From: an uncultured Clostridia bacterium
GTDB taxonomy: Bacteria > Bacillota > Clostridia > Oscillospirales > Acutalibacteraceae
Assembly: GCA_947628595.1 (NCBI GenBank)
Contig: CANRAN010000047.1
Span: forward strand, 1-8,970
Direction: 5' to 3'
Length of the DNA stretch: 8,970 nt
Below are positions 1 to 7,076 of the stretch, one piece after another. How positions within the stretch are numbered: position 1 is the stretch's first letter; every line of letters starts with the position of its first letter. Made by a program: the position numbers and the translations under genes. Under the pieces are notes generated by a model. The model was not told the origin of the DNA and made no database searches. It worked only from the letters and a program-made list of their open reading frames with translations.

Positions 1-1796
1 ACAACCCAGCCGTGCGTTACAACGGATTTATACGGAGCCTTGCCCATTACAGCAACAGATGTAAGAAGTGACGACTGAAACCAACCCCTATACTGATCCG
101 AACCCTCAAGATAAAGATCGGCAGGGTGCTTAAGATACGGACGCATCTGACATACAGCCGCATGGGATACACCCGAATCGAACCATACATCCATAATATC
201 CTTTTCCTTATCAAATTCCCTGCAGCCGCACTTCGGGCAAACAAGTCCTTCAGGAACAAGCTCTGATGCATCCTTTTCATACCATACATCTGAACCATAC
301 TTTCCGAATAATTCGGATATATGGAGCATAACAGCCTTTTCAAGGATAGGCTCTCCGCAATCCTTGCAGAAGAATATCGGAATAGGAACACCCCATTTTC
401 TCTGACGGGAAATACACCAATCCTTTCTTTCACGGATCATGGCTGTAATTCTGTCCTCGCCCCATGCCGGCACCCATTCGATATTCTTTATTTCCTTTAC
501 AGCATCCTCTTTTATATCATCGACCGAGCAGAACCACTGCTTTGTAGCTCTGAAAAGCACAGGCTTTTTACATCTCCAGCAATGAGGATATTGGTGAATA
601 ATTTTCTTAAGTGCAAACAAAGCCCCTGTCTTTTCAAGATATTCCGCAATAGGCTTATTTGCATCTTCTGTAAGCAGACCCGCAAACATTCCGGCTTCCT
701 CTGTAAGTCTGCCCTGTGCGTCAACCGGAACAACCATAGGCAGCTCCTCATAATTTCTGCAAACGTTATAGTCGTCAACGCCATGACCAGGAGCAGTATG
801 AACACAGCCTGTACCGCTTTCAAGCGTTACATGATCGCCGACAATAACAAGCGATGTTCTGTCGATAAACGGATGAGCCGTTTTCATATATTCAAGCTCC
901 GAACCCTTAATTGTGCCGATAACCTCGTAATTATCCTTACCGGCAGCCTCCATTGCGGCAGCGTAAAGCTCCTCTGCCATTACATAATATTCACCGTCAC
1001 ACTTGATAAGGCTATAATTAAATCTCGGTCCAACACATATTGCAACATTTGCAGGAAGTGTCCATGTTGTTGTTGTCCATATTACAAAATAGGTATTCTT
1101 TATATCCGCACCCATAGCGGTAAGCTTACCCATATCGTCTGTAACCTTGAATTTTACATAAATTGAATGACAGGGATCCTCCGCATATTCTATTTCAGCC
1201 TCGGCAAGTGCCGTCTGACAATCCGGACACCAATATACAGGCTTGAGTCCTCTGTATATATATCCTTTATCCGCCATTTCCGCAAAAATCTCAATTTGCT
1301 TTGCCTCAAAATCATGCGTAAGTGTTATATACGGATTATCCCATTCCCCTATTCCGCCGAGACGCTTAAACTGCTCACGCTGGTTGTCAACATACGTCAT
1401 AGCAAATTCACGGCATATCTTACGAAGCTCAACATCGGATATTGCATCACTATTGCTGACCCCAGCCTTTTTTCTTGCCTTTAGCTCTGTGGGAAGTCCG
1501 TGTGTGTCCCAACCCGGAACATACGGCGACTTGAAACCTGTCATATTCTTATATCTTACGATAATATCCTTAAGCGTCTTGTTCATCGCATGACCAAGGT
1601 GTATATCTCCGTTTGCATACGGAGGACCGTCATGAAGAACATAAAGCGGCTTACCTTCATTAAGCTCCATGAGCTTTTCATAGGCTTTATTATCTTGCCA
1701 ACGCTTCAGCGTTACAGGCTCAGACTGTGGCAGTCCCGCTCTCATCGGAAAATCTGTTTTCGGCAGATTAAGTGTCTTATTATAATCCTGCGGCAT
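1..1796 (-). CDS. ileS: Isoleucyl-tRNA synthetase, N-terminal two thirds (runs off window)
   Basis: Cytoplasmic class I aminoacyl-tRNA synthetase that charges tRNA-Ile with isoleucine and edits misactivated valine. The minus frame is open for 598 codons from the ATG to the window edge; bacterial IleS is usually about 930 residues, so the C-terminal third, including the KMSKS loop and anticodon-binding region, lies outside. Visible in order: the N-terminal NLPKTDFPMRAGLP block (about 10-23); the HIGH-type motif GDIHLGHAMNK (63-73); GWDTHGLPTE (95-104); the CP1 editing domain with TTTTWTLPAN (241-250) and GTGCVHTAPGHGVDDY (328-343); WCISRQRKWGVPIP (460-473); Cys pairs CKDC (477-480) and CPKCGC (520-525), probably metal-binding; DVWFDSGVSH (536-545); and LYLEGSDQYRGWFQSS (561-576). 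An AGAGGAGA ribosome binding site (1807-1814) precedes the ATG. It follows divIVA by 90 nt, with no T-box visible. No frameshift or stop interrupts the frame. Confidence 0.97.
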   Translation of the reverse strand, partial: MPQDYNKTLNLPKTDFPMRAGLPQSEPVTLKRWQDNKAYEKLMELNEGKPLYVLHDGPPYANGDIHLGHAMNKTLKDIIVRYKNMTGFKSPYVPGWDTHGLPTELKARKKAGVSNSDAISDVELRKICREFAMTYVDNQREQFKRLGGIGEWDNPYITLTHDFEAKQIEIFAEMADKGYIYRGLKPVYWCPDCQTALAEAEIEYAEDPCHSIYVKFKVTDDMGKLTAMGADIKNTYFVIWTTTTWTLPANVAICVGPRFNYSLIKCDGEYYVMAEELYAAAMEAAGKDNYEVIGTIKGSELEYMKTAHPFIDRTSLVIVGDHVTLESGTGCVHTAPGHGVDDYNVCRNYEELPMVVPVDAQGRLTEEAGMFAGLLTEDANKPIAEYLEKTGALFALKKIIHQYPHCWRCKKPVLFRATKQWFCSVDDIKEDAVKEIKNIEWVPAWGEDRITAMIRERKDWCISRQRKWGVPIPIFFCKDCGEPILEKAVMLHISELFGKYGSDVWYEKDASELVPEGLVCPKCGCREFDKEKDIMDVWFDSGVSHAAVCQMRPYLKHPADLYLEGSDQYRGWFQSSLLTSVAVMGKAPYKSVVTHGWV

Positions 1797-1841
1797 AGGT
1801 AAATTCTCTCCTCTTGCTTATAAAATAATTACAATCCAAAA

Positions 1842-1861
1842 TCCGACACAACTGTGCCGGA
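1842..1861 (-). terminator. Compact hairpin in the divIVA-ileS gap (weak terminator or attenuator-like)
   Basis: In the minus-strand transcript this segment reads UCCGGCACAGUUGUGUCGGA. It folds into 8 pairs closed by a 4-nt loop (9 pairs with a 2-nt loop), including one G-U pair, and is followed by UUUUGGAUUG. The G-U would be an A-C mismatch in the plus-strand transcript, so the fold favours transcription toward ileS. The U run is only four long, so it may be a partial terminator, an mRNA-stabilising or processing hairpin, or have no function. It lies between divIVA and ileS, where many Firmicutes carry an ileS T-box. Confidence 0.45.
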
Positions 1862-1869
1862 AAGATAAT

Positions 1870-1891
1870 CATAGTTTATTCATAGTTTATT
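1870..1891. repeat. Perfect tandem 11-bp duplication at the divIVA stop codon
   Basis: Two adjacent identical 11-bp units, CATAGTTTATT on the plus strand (1870-1880 and 1881-1891). The copy nearer the gene contains the TAA stop of divIVA (1887-1889). On the minus strand it reads AATAAACTATG twice. It looks like a simple slippage duplication. I see no regulatory meaning, though it sits just upstream of the ileS leader hairpin. Confidence 0.7.
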
Positions 1892-2738
1892 TTTTCTTTT
1901 CATGATCATTCTTCTTCTCAGATGAAGCAATCACAACCGGCTGTCTTTTGCCGCCTGCAGCATCGTATTCCTTTTGCTCGCCTGTTCCCTCAGAATCGGT
2001 ATCGGCGTTAGAATACACTACTTTTTCCGCAGCCTCACCTGAATTTGTATTTTCCTCATCGGAGGATTCATCGGCATCAATCATTGACGGTTCCGGCTTA
2101 TTACCCTGAATCTGAGGATAATTATGCTCAAGCTCCTTCTGATACTTCTTGAAATCCTCACCCTTAGCCATGGAATTAATGACATTCAGGTGATCCTTAT
2201 ATGCTCTGAGTAATGAATTTCTGAAATTATTAGCCTCACCCATAAGCTTTATGATATTTTTCTTTTGGGCATCAAGAATTGCATTATTTTCTTCTATTTT
2301 TTCTGCTGATTCCCGGAGAGCACTATTCAGCTTCTCGTCAATTTCTCTATCCGTTTCCGCATTAAGCTTCTCAGCACGCTCTTTTGCATCGCTTATAATC
2401 TTTTCAGACTGCTCCTTTGACTCGTTCAAAAGCTTTTCTGATTTCTCCTTGGACTCCGAAAGCTGTCTGTCGGATTTCTCTGTTGCTTCCATAACAATCT
2501 GCTTTGCCGTCATCTGTGCGGTTATTATGGCACTTTGCACAGTATCCTCATTTTCCTTATATTCCTTAATCTGCTTATTGAGAAGCTCAATTCTGCTTTC
2601 AAGCTCCCTGTTTTCATTTTCAAGAGTTCTGATTTTTTTTATCACCTTATCCACAAAGCTGTCTACCTCTTCAACCTTATAACCGCCAAGACCGGATTTG
2701 TGGAATGTTATATTCTCTATTTCTTCTAAAGTAAGCAT
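1887..2738 (-). CDS. divIVA: DivIVA-family polar/septal coiled-coil protein
   Basis: DivIVA proteins bind negatively curved membrane at septa and poles and recruit division, growth or sporulation partners. This 283-residue protein has the family N-terminus: LTLEEIENITFHKSGLGGY (2-20) followed by KVEEVDSFVDKV, then a long coiled coil (about 32-170). The coiled coil contains tandem 11-residue units, best preserved at 93-125 (LSESKEKSEKL, LNESKEQSEKI, ISDAKERAEKL). A hydrophobic second helix (151-200) is followed by an acidic, low-complexity tail (214-262) and a lysine-rich end. B. subtilis DivIVA is about 164 residues, so this is a long-tailed form. The start is set by AAAGGATC (2746-2752), 7 nt before the ATG. 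It is 46 nt downstream of sepF and 90 nt upstream of ileS. A generic coiled-coil function is the only alternative, and the N-terminal domain makes that unlikely. Confidence 0.9.
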   Translation of the reverse strand: MLTLEEIENITFHKSGLGGYKVEEVDSFVDKVIKKIRTLENENRELESRIELLNKQIKEYKENEDTVQSAIITAQMTAKQIVMEATEKSDRQLSESKEKSEKLLNESKEQSEKIISDAKERAEKLNAETDREIDEKLNSALRESAEKIEENNAILDAQKKNIIKLMGEANNFRNSLLRAYKDHLNVINSMAKGEDFKKYQKELEHNYPQIQGNKPEPSMIDADESSDEENTNSGEAAEKVVYSNADTDSEGTGEQKEYDAAGGKRQPVVIASSEKKNDHEKKK

Positions 2739-2784
2739 ATAATGATCCTTTCTCTGTAAATATACCGAAAAAATACACGGTCAA

Positions 2785-3255
2785 TCAGAAATATACATTA
2801 TCGCTTCCGACTTCATCCATAGCATCCTGACCGGAAAGTATAACATTGCTCGGCATAATGATAAATGTATCCTCTGCTACCTTCTTAACGCTGCCATTCT
2901 GTGCATATGCAACTCCGCCGAGGAAATCTATAATTCTTTTTGAAACATCCTTATTTGTATCCTCTACGTTAAGTATAACAGTATTTCTCTTCATAAGCTC
3001 ATCAGCCATATCCTTGACTGTCGGATCAAATGCTTCCGGCTTGAAAAGTACAAACTGTACATTCACACCTTCATTCATATTTATAACATTGTCCGAGGAC
3101 TCCTCTTCCTCCGGGTCTTGTGAGAAGTCATATCCGGAATCTGTCTGTTCTTCATCATCCGCCGCCTCGGTATCGTCATAGTAATCGTCGTAGTTATCCT
3201 CTTCCTCGGGCTGTTTAAGTATGCTTTTAAACTTTCCCATAAATTTGCTTGCCAT
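2785..3255 (-). CDS. sepF: SepF cell division protein
   Basis: SepF tethers FtsZ to the membrane and shapes the Z-ring. The protein is 156 residues, typical for the family. It has a short amphipathic, basic N-terminal segment (MASKFMGKFKSILKQ, 1-15) expected to bind membrane. A strongly acidic linker (17-57, mostly D/E) follows, then the SepF/DUF552 core (about 64-140). The core contains VQFVLFKPEAF, NTVILNVED, RIIDFLGGVAYAQNG (107-121) and FIIMPSNV (131-138). The frame stays open 27 codons upstream into yggS, but the ATG at 3255 is chosen because AAGGGGGA lies 7 nt ahead and the membrane helix begins exactly there. It is 20 nt after yggS and 46 nt before divIVA, evidently one operon. The usual intervening ylmG and ylmH are not present. 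Confidence 0.95.
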   Translation of the reverse strand: MASKFMGKFKSILKQPEEEDNYDDYYDDTEAADDEEQTDSGYDFSQDPEEEESSDNVINMNEGVNVQFVLFKPEAFDPTVKDMADELMKRNTVILNVEDTNKDVSKRIIDFLGGVAYAQNGSVKKVAEDTFIIMPSNVILSGQDAMDEVGSDNVYF

Positions 3256-3262
3256 GTCAAGT

Positions 3263-3270
3263 TCCCCCTT
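3263..3270 (-). promoter_or_regulatory. Ribosome binding site fixing the sepF start
   Basis: AAGGGGGA on the minus strand, 7 nt before the ATG at 3255. It supports this start over an upstream in-frame alternative that would run into the yggS coding region. Confidence 0.75.
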
Positions 3271-3275
3271 TAATA

Positions 3276-4010
3276 TTACCTGTAAATCCTGGCACCGAAA
3301 AGCCGTGAACCGACCCTTATCATATTGGCACCGCACAGAATAGCTTCTTGATAATCATCGGACATTCCCATGGAAAGAAAGTCCATACATACATTATCCG
3401 ATTTTTTTGATGAAATGTCAATAAATAGTTTGTACATATTATCAAAAAATTTTGAAATTTCTTGTTTACTGTCACAAATAGGGGGTACGGACATTAATCC
3501 CCTTATTTTAATATTCTCCATAAGACTTATTTCCTCAATAAGCTCATCAAGTTTCTCTGTCAGAACACCTGACTTATTTTCTTCTCTGCCTATATTCACC
3601 TCGATAAGTATATCCGTTGTCACACCATTTTTAACAGATAATCTCGATATTTCCTTTGCAAGCTTTATGCTGTCTACCGATTGTATCATCGTCACCTTAC
3701 CGATTATCTGTCTGACCTTATTTGTCTGAAGATGTCCGATAAAATGAAGCTCGGAATTTTCAAGGTCATATTCCTCATATTTTGACAAAAGCTCCTGAAC
3801 CTTATTTTCGCCTATTTTTTTCAGACCGAGCGATATCGCATAATTTATAAGCTCCGGCTCTACTGTTTTTGTTGCCGCAAGAAAGCTTATGTCCTCATAT
3901 TTTCTTCCGCTTTTTTCGGCAGCCCTTGCAATATTTTCAGTTATTTCTGTATAATTTGCACTTATTGCATCAAATATTTTTTGTTTTTCAGCCGACAATT
4001 CTTCCGTCAT
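3276..4010 (-). CDS. yggS: YggS/PLPBP family pyridoxal phosphate homeostasis protein
   Basis: Cytoplasmic PLP-binding protein (YlmE in Bacillus) with an alanine-racemase-like TIM barrel fold. It buffers PLP and affects amino-acid pools and has no established enzymatic activity. The 244-residue length is normal for a PLPBP. Family blocks: ISFLAATKTV with the PLP lysine at K48, KKIGENKVQE (64-73), LHFIGHLQTNKV (88-99), IQSVDS (109-114), IEVNIGREENKSGV (136-149), GLMSVPP (171-177), FLSMGMSDDYQEAI (211-224) and IRVGSRLFGAR (231-241). The ATG at 4010 is preferred over an upstream TTG at 4031 because AAGGAG (4020-4025) lies 9 nt ahead. It overlaps the end of the upstream HlyD-like gene by 23 nt in another frame, which suggests translational coupling, and sepF starts 20 nt after it. 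Location beside sepF is classical for Gram-positive ylmE. Confidence 0.95.
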   Translation of the reverse strand: MTEELSAEKQKIFDAISANYTEITENIARAAEKSGRKYEDISFLAATKTVEPELINYAISLGLKKIGENKVQELLSKYEEYDLENSELHFIGHLQTNKVRQIIGKVTMIQSVDSIKLAKEISRLSVKNGVTTDILIEVNIGREENKSGVLTEKLDELIEEISLMENIKIRGLMSVPPICDSKQEISKFFDNMYKLFIDISSKKSDNVCMDFLSMGMSDDYQEAILCGANMIRVGSRLFGARIYR

Positions 4011-5295
4011 AAAGATTTGCTCCTTCCACAACTACATCATCATATGCCTTGAGTACACCGTATTCATCGGTTGCAAGCTCATCCTCCTCGGGTGAATTTT
4101 TCGATATTACAAAATCCTCTCCGGCATATAACTCAACAATTTGCTTAAATTGCAATTCATTACCGATCAGAACATATACTCCCTGCACAGTATGAGTTTC
4201 TTTTTTTTCCTTACCGTTTTCGTCCTCAACAGTCTCTGTCACCTGTTTTTCATGAACTGCATTCTTTGGAACATATATCCCCTCATATGTATTTATTACA
4301 ATCGAAATATCATCCGTTCGTATTCTTGACATCTCAGTGTTCATATAATTCCCACGAAGTATTACAACCGCATTCGATGTCTTTGATTCCTGGTTTACAG
4401 AATAAACATCTACATCAATATTTGTATTATTAACGGTGGGAATTTCCACACTCAGATTATATGATGTTTTTATCCTCAGAGCATCCTCTGCACTTACCTC
4501 ACAAGCAATATACCAATAAACTCCCTCGATCGCTTTGCCGATCACATTGTTATCAACCTCTTTTGCCTTGAGCTTTCCGTTAGATAAATCACCGTACTTT
4601 ATATTTTCAAGATCTTTTGTTCCGTATATACCCTCATAGCCATCGGCACAGCTTACAAAATATCCCGAAACATCCGATTTTATCTGTTTCCCCTTATAGT
4701 TGGAATTACTCTTTTTAAGTTCATCAATTCTTCCCTGCAACTCATTTATCTTACTGTCAAAACCATCCGCCTTTCCTGTCACTAACTGTCTTTCGTTTAT
4801 GTTGTAAAGCACATCATCCACATTTTTTTCCGCCTCGGATAAATCGCCGTTATAAACATTATAGTTTATCTGTGATAGATAGGTATTAATGTTTTTATCT
4901 ATATCATCAGGTGAGATCGTAACATTTTCTGTTGAATTACCATTAAGCTGCCTTAATGCGGCAATCTGCGTTTCGAGCCTTTCTATTATTTTTTCGTTTG
5001 CTGCAACATCCCCACTTGAGTAAACATCTGCAACCGCCTCTCCCTTTGATATTTTTTCCCCGTCATCTATACAATAGGAAACATAGCCGTTATCTTTATT
5101 TGTGATAAGCTTTTCATCACGGATAAAATAGCCGTTGACAGAAATCGAATCTGATACCGTCATTAAATTAGCCGTCTGTGTTTCTATCTGGGTGAAATTC
5201 GCTTTTATAATAACCGAAACGATATACGCTATAAGCAATAACGTGATAACTGCAACGGCTACCTTTTTTATTATCACTGTTTTATCCTTATCCAT
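3988..5295 (-). CDS. Membrane-anchored HlyD-like (barrel-sandwich hybrid) protein
   Basis: 435-residue protein resembling the HlyD/membrane-fusion adaptor family, which elsewhere link inner-membrane exporters to envelope partners. A basic start is followed by one hydrophobic helix (about 11-31), so the bulk should lie outside the membrane. The first half of a lipoyl-like barrel-sandwich domain is at about 54-92 (GYVSYCIDDGEKISKGEAVADV). A helical hairpin follows at 97-200 and the second lipoyl half at about 204-223 (IKSDVSGYFVSCADGYEGI). Beta-barrel-like segments come next, then a family-like C-terminus, DVVVEGANLYDGRIVG. No ABC permease or ATPase is adjacent. It is first in the yggS-sepF-divIVA-ileS unit, 25 nt or so from a strong promoter, with GGGGG before the ATG. 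Its 3' end carries the yggS start. A division-associated envelope role is inference; an adaptor for an exporter encoded elsewhere is equally possible. Confidence 0.75.
   Translation of the reverse strand: MDKDKTVIIKKVAVAVITLLLIAYIVSVIIKANFTQIETQTANLMTVSDSISVNGYFIRDEKLITNKDNGYVSYCIDDGEKISKGEAVADVYSSGDVAANEKIIERLETQIAALRQLNGNSTENVTISPDDIDKNINTYLSQINYNVYNGDLSEAEKNVDDVLYNINERQLVTGKADGFDSKINELQGRIDELKKSNSNYKGKQIKSDVSGYFVSCADGYEGIYGTKDLENIKYGDLSNGKLKAKEVDNNVIGKAIEGVYWYIACEVSAEDALRIKTSYNLSVEIPTVNNTNIDVDVYSVNQESKTSNAVVILRGNYMNTEMSRIRTDDISIVINTYEGIYVPKNAVHEKQVTETVEDENGKEKKETHTVQGVYVLIGNELQFKQIVELYAGEDFVISKNSPEEDELATDEYGVLKAYDDVVVEGANLYDGRIVG
4020..4025 (-). promoter_or_regulatory. Internal ribosome binding site for yggS
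   Basis: AAGGAG on the minus strand, inside the last codons of the HlyD-like gene and 9 nt before the yggS ATG at 4010. It decides the yggS start and implies that ribosomes finishing the upstream gene terminate just past the yggS start. Confidence 0.75.
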
Positions 5296-5326
5296 TTTTT
5301 CCCCCGAATTGAATAATTTAAAATAT

Positions 5327-5355
5327 ATTCTACCACTTTTTTAAGGGCTTGTAAA
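5327..5355 (-). promoter_or_regulatory. Sigma-A-type promoter with extended -10 for the division unit
   Basis: On the minus strand: -35 TTTACA (5355-5350), a 17-bp spacer, and -10 TAGAAT (5332-5327) preceded by TGG, which makes an extended -10 (TGnTAGAAT). Each hexamer differs from consensus at one base. Predicted start is near 5320, giving a leader of about 25 nt to the HlyD-like ATG. The -35 begins 3 nt after the miaA stop, so the two units are separated by a promoter although no terminator is visible between them. Confidence 0.7.
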
Positions 5356-5357
5356 TA

Positions 5358-6296
5358 TCAGATATCCCCTTGGGTATCAAAAATTCTCTTTGCTTCCTCA
5401 AATACATCATGACATTCGTCTGCCTCTATCCAATTTATACATTTATCATGCCTAAACCATGTCAACTGCCTTTTTGCATAATGCCTTGTTGCTTGCTTTA
5501 GTCTGCCGACAGCCTCATCAAGTGAAATTTTTCCGTCAAAATACGGCTTCAGTTCCTTATAACCTATTGCTGCTGAAGCAGTATTTCCCACATTTGTAAG
5601 ATAAAATTCCCTTGCCTCACTGACAAGTCCCCTTTCGAGCATTATTTCCACTCTTCTGTTTATCCTGTCATACAGCCTTTGCCTGTCTGCATATGTAAGT
5701 CCTATGACGGTATAATCATATGGTGACGGCACAAGTCTTGAACGTCGTATATGCTCACTCATCGTTATCCCTGTTGTTTCATATATTTCTATTGCACGTA
5801 TAATTCGTTTTCCGTTTTGCGGCAAAAGTGAGGACGCTGCCTCGGGGTCAAAATTTGAAAGGTATTCAAGCATTTTTTCCCCGCCATCATTTTCATACTG
5901 CTGATTAAGCTTTTTTCTCAGTTCCGAATCAATTTCCGCATCGGAAAATTTAATATTTTCAAGAAACGAACGTATGTACAAACCTGTTCCTCCGCAGAGT
6001 ATGGGAAGTCTCCCCCTGCTGTTAATGTCCGCCGCTGCCTTATGTGCAAGCTCTACATAATCGGATACGGAAAATTCCACACTCGGTTCAAGAAAATCCA
6101 TAAGATGATGAACTATCCCATGTTTTTCCTTCTCTGTCGGCTTAGCGGTGGCAATATTCATTCCCTTATATATCTGCATGGAATCAGCGGAAATAATTTC
6201 ACCGTTATAATGCTGTGCAAGGCGGATTGCAAGCTCCGTTTTTCCCGAAGCCGTAGGCCCCACGACAGCAAGCAGCTTTATTTTGTTTATATCCAT
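5358..6296 (-). CDS. miaA: tRNA dimethylallyltransferase
   Basis: MiaA transfers a dimethylallyl group from DMAPP to A37 of tRNAs that read UNN codons (i6A37), stabilising codon pairing in the cytoplasm. The 312-residue length fits the family. Visible motifs: P-loop GPTASGKT (13-20), SADSMQIYKGMNIATAKPT (36-54) with the conserved Asp38, HHLMDF (63-68), FSVSDY (75-80), GGTGLYIRS (102-110), the GKRIIRAIEIYETTG block (162-176), IGYKELKPY (244-252) and the C-terminal RHYAKRQLTWFR (271-282). The start ATG lies 3 nt after the phosphorylase stop. Its AGAGGAT ribosome binding site (within 6301-6308) is inside the end of that gene, so the two are probably co-translated. The gene ends directly at the next promoter. 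Confidence 0.97.
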   Translation of the reverse strand: MDINKIKLLAVVGPTASGKTELAIRLAQHYNGEIISADSMQIYKGMNIATAKPTEKEKHGIVHHLMDFLEPSVEFSVSDYVELAHKAAADINSRGRLPILCGGTGLYIRSFLENIKFSDAEIDSELRKKLNQQYENDGGEKMLEYLSNFDPEAASSLLPQNGKRIIRAIEIYETTGITMSEHIRRSRLVPSPYDYTVIGLTYADRQRLYDRINRRVEIMLERGLVSEAREFYLTNVGNTASAAIGYKELKPYFDGKISLDEAVGRLKQATRHYAKRQLTWFRHDKCINWIEADECHDVFEEAKRIFDTQGDI

Positions 6297-6299
6297 AAA

Positions 6300-7064
6300 T
6301 TATCCTCTGTCACTGTCAATTATAAGCCCCAATGCATCAACCGCTGTCCTTATGGCGAGATCGGTCCTGTCGCTTCCGTCTGTATGCGGAACGGATTTTA
6401 CCTGATTCCACATTACATGAAGTACACAGCCCATTTTTATCCTACGCACAGCCGCCACCGTAAACAATGCTGCTGTTTCCATTTCAGACGCAAGCACCCC
6501 AAGCCTTTTCCATGCATCCCATTTATTCAGAAGCTCATACGAAACGGGCATACTTTCGGGACTGTGCTGTCCGTAAAATGAATCCTTGCTTTGTATCACA
6601 CCCGTATGGTATTTCATTTTATTATTTTGGGCAGCCCTGACCAATGCACAAACCATATCGAAATCTGCACAGGCGGGGTATTCCACAGGTGCATATTCTC
6701 TTGATGTACCTTCCATGCGTATTGCCGCTGTCGGTATTACTATATCTCCTCCCGACACCTCGGCACTTATCCCTCCGCACGTACCGATGCGTACAGCCTT
6801 TTTTAATCCAATAAGTGAAAGTTCCTCAAGCGCTATCGCAGCCGAGGGTCCGCCTATTCCGGTTGAGGTTATTATAACATCCTCATTATTTATCTTTCCG
6901 ACAAAGGACTTGAATTCCCTGTTCTGTGCGAGAAAATGCGGAGAGTCAATATATTGCGCAATTTTATCTACTCTGCCCGGATCCCCCGGAAGTATCGCAT
7001 ATTTAATATTCATTTCAATCGGAATATTCAGGTGCATAAGCATTTTTTCGTTCAATTCGATCAC
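6300..7064 (-). CDS. udp: Uridine phosphorylase-family nucleoside phosphorylase
   Basis: Cytoplasmic NP-I family enzyme that reversibly cleaves a nucleoside with phosphate to base and (deoxy)ribose-1-phosphate. The 254 residues align end to end with E. coli Udp (253). PGDPGRV (26-32) and R92-I-G-T95 are phosphate-site residues; STGIGGPSAAIALEEL (67-82), YAPVEYPACADF (124-135), SKDSFYGQ (159-166) and SEMETAAL (193-200) are the other family blocks. In E. coli uracil is held by Gln166 and Arg168; here Q166 is kept but the Arg position reads Ser (QHS), so base preference is uncertain. The start is ambiguous: GTG at 7064 touches AGGAAAGG, while TTG at 7055 has that site 9 nt ahead. I keep GTG for length agreement. 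It follows corA by 12 nt and precedes miaA by 3 nt. Confidence 0.85.
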   Translation of the reverse strand: MIELNEKMLMHLNIPIEMNIKYAILPGDPGRVDKIAQYIDSPHFLAQNREFKSFVGKINNEDVIITSTGIGGPSAAIALEELSLIGLKKAVRIGTCGGISAEVSGGDIVIPTAAIRMEGTSREYAPVEYPACADFDMVCALVRAAQNNKMKYHTGVIQSKDSFYGQHSPESMPVSYELLNKWDAWKRLGVLASEMETAALFTVAAVRRIKMGCVLHVMWNQVKSVPHTDGSDRTDLAIRTAVDALGLIIDSDRG

Positions 7065-7076
7065 CCTTTCCTGATG

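Noticed and set aside
321..1166. 281-residue plus-strand open frame
   Set aside because: It is antisense to ileS, whose minus frame carries all family motifs without a break. The plus translation is Cys/Arg-rich with no recognisable domain, and the frame is open only as a shadow.
1797..1886. Separate ileS promoter in the divIVA-ileS gap
   Set aside because: TTGTGT and TATAAG-like elements occur, but no pair has acceptable 16-18 bp spacing.
2251..2682. Serine/phenylalanine-rich plus-strand frame of 143 codons
   Set aside because: It is the mirror of the Lys/Glu-rich DivIVA coiled coil; its composition is explained by reverse complementing GAA/AAG/GAG codons.
2739..2784. TTGACC followed by TATATT as a divIVA promoter
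   Set aside because: The spacing is only 14 bp, too short for a sigma-A promoter; readthrough from sepF explains expression.
6042..6581. 179-residue plus-strand frame across the udp-miaA junction
   Set aside because: Both strands cannot plausibly code here; miaA and udp show clear family motifs, and the plus frame has no domain or convincing ribosome binding site.
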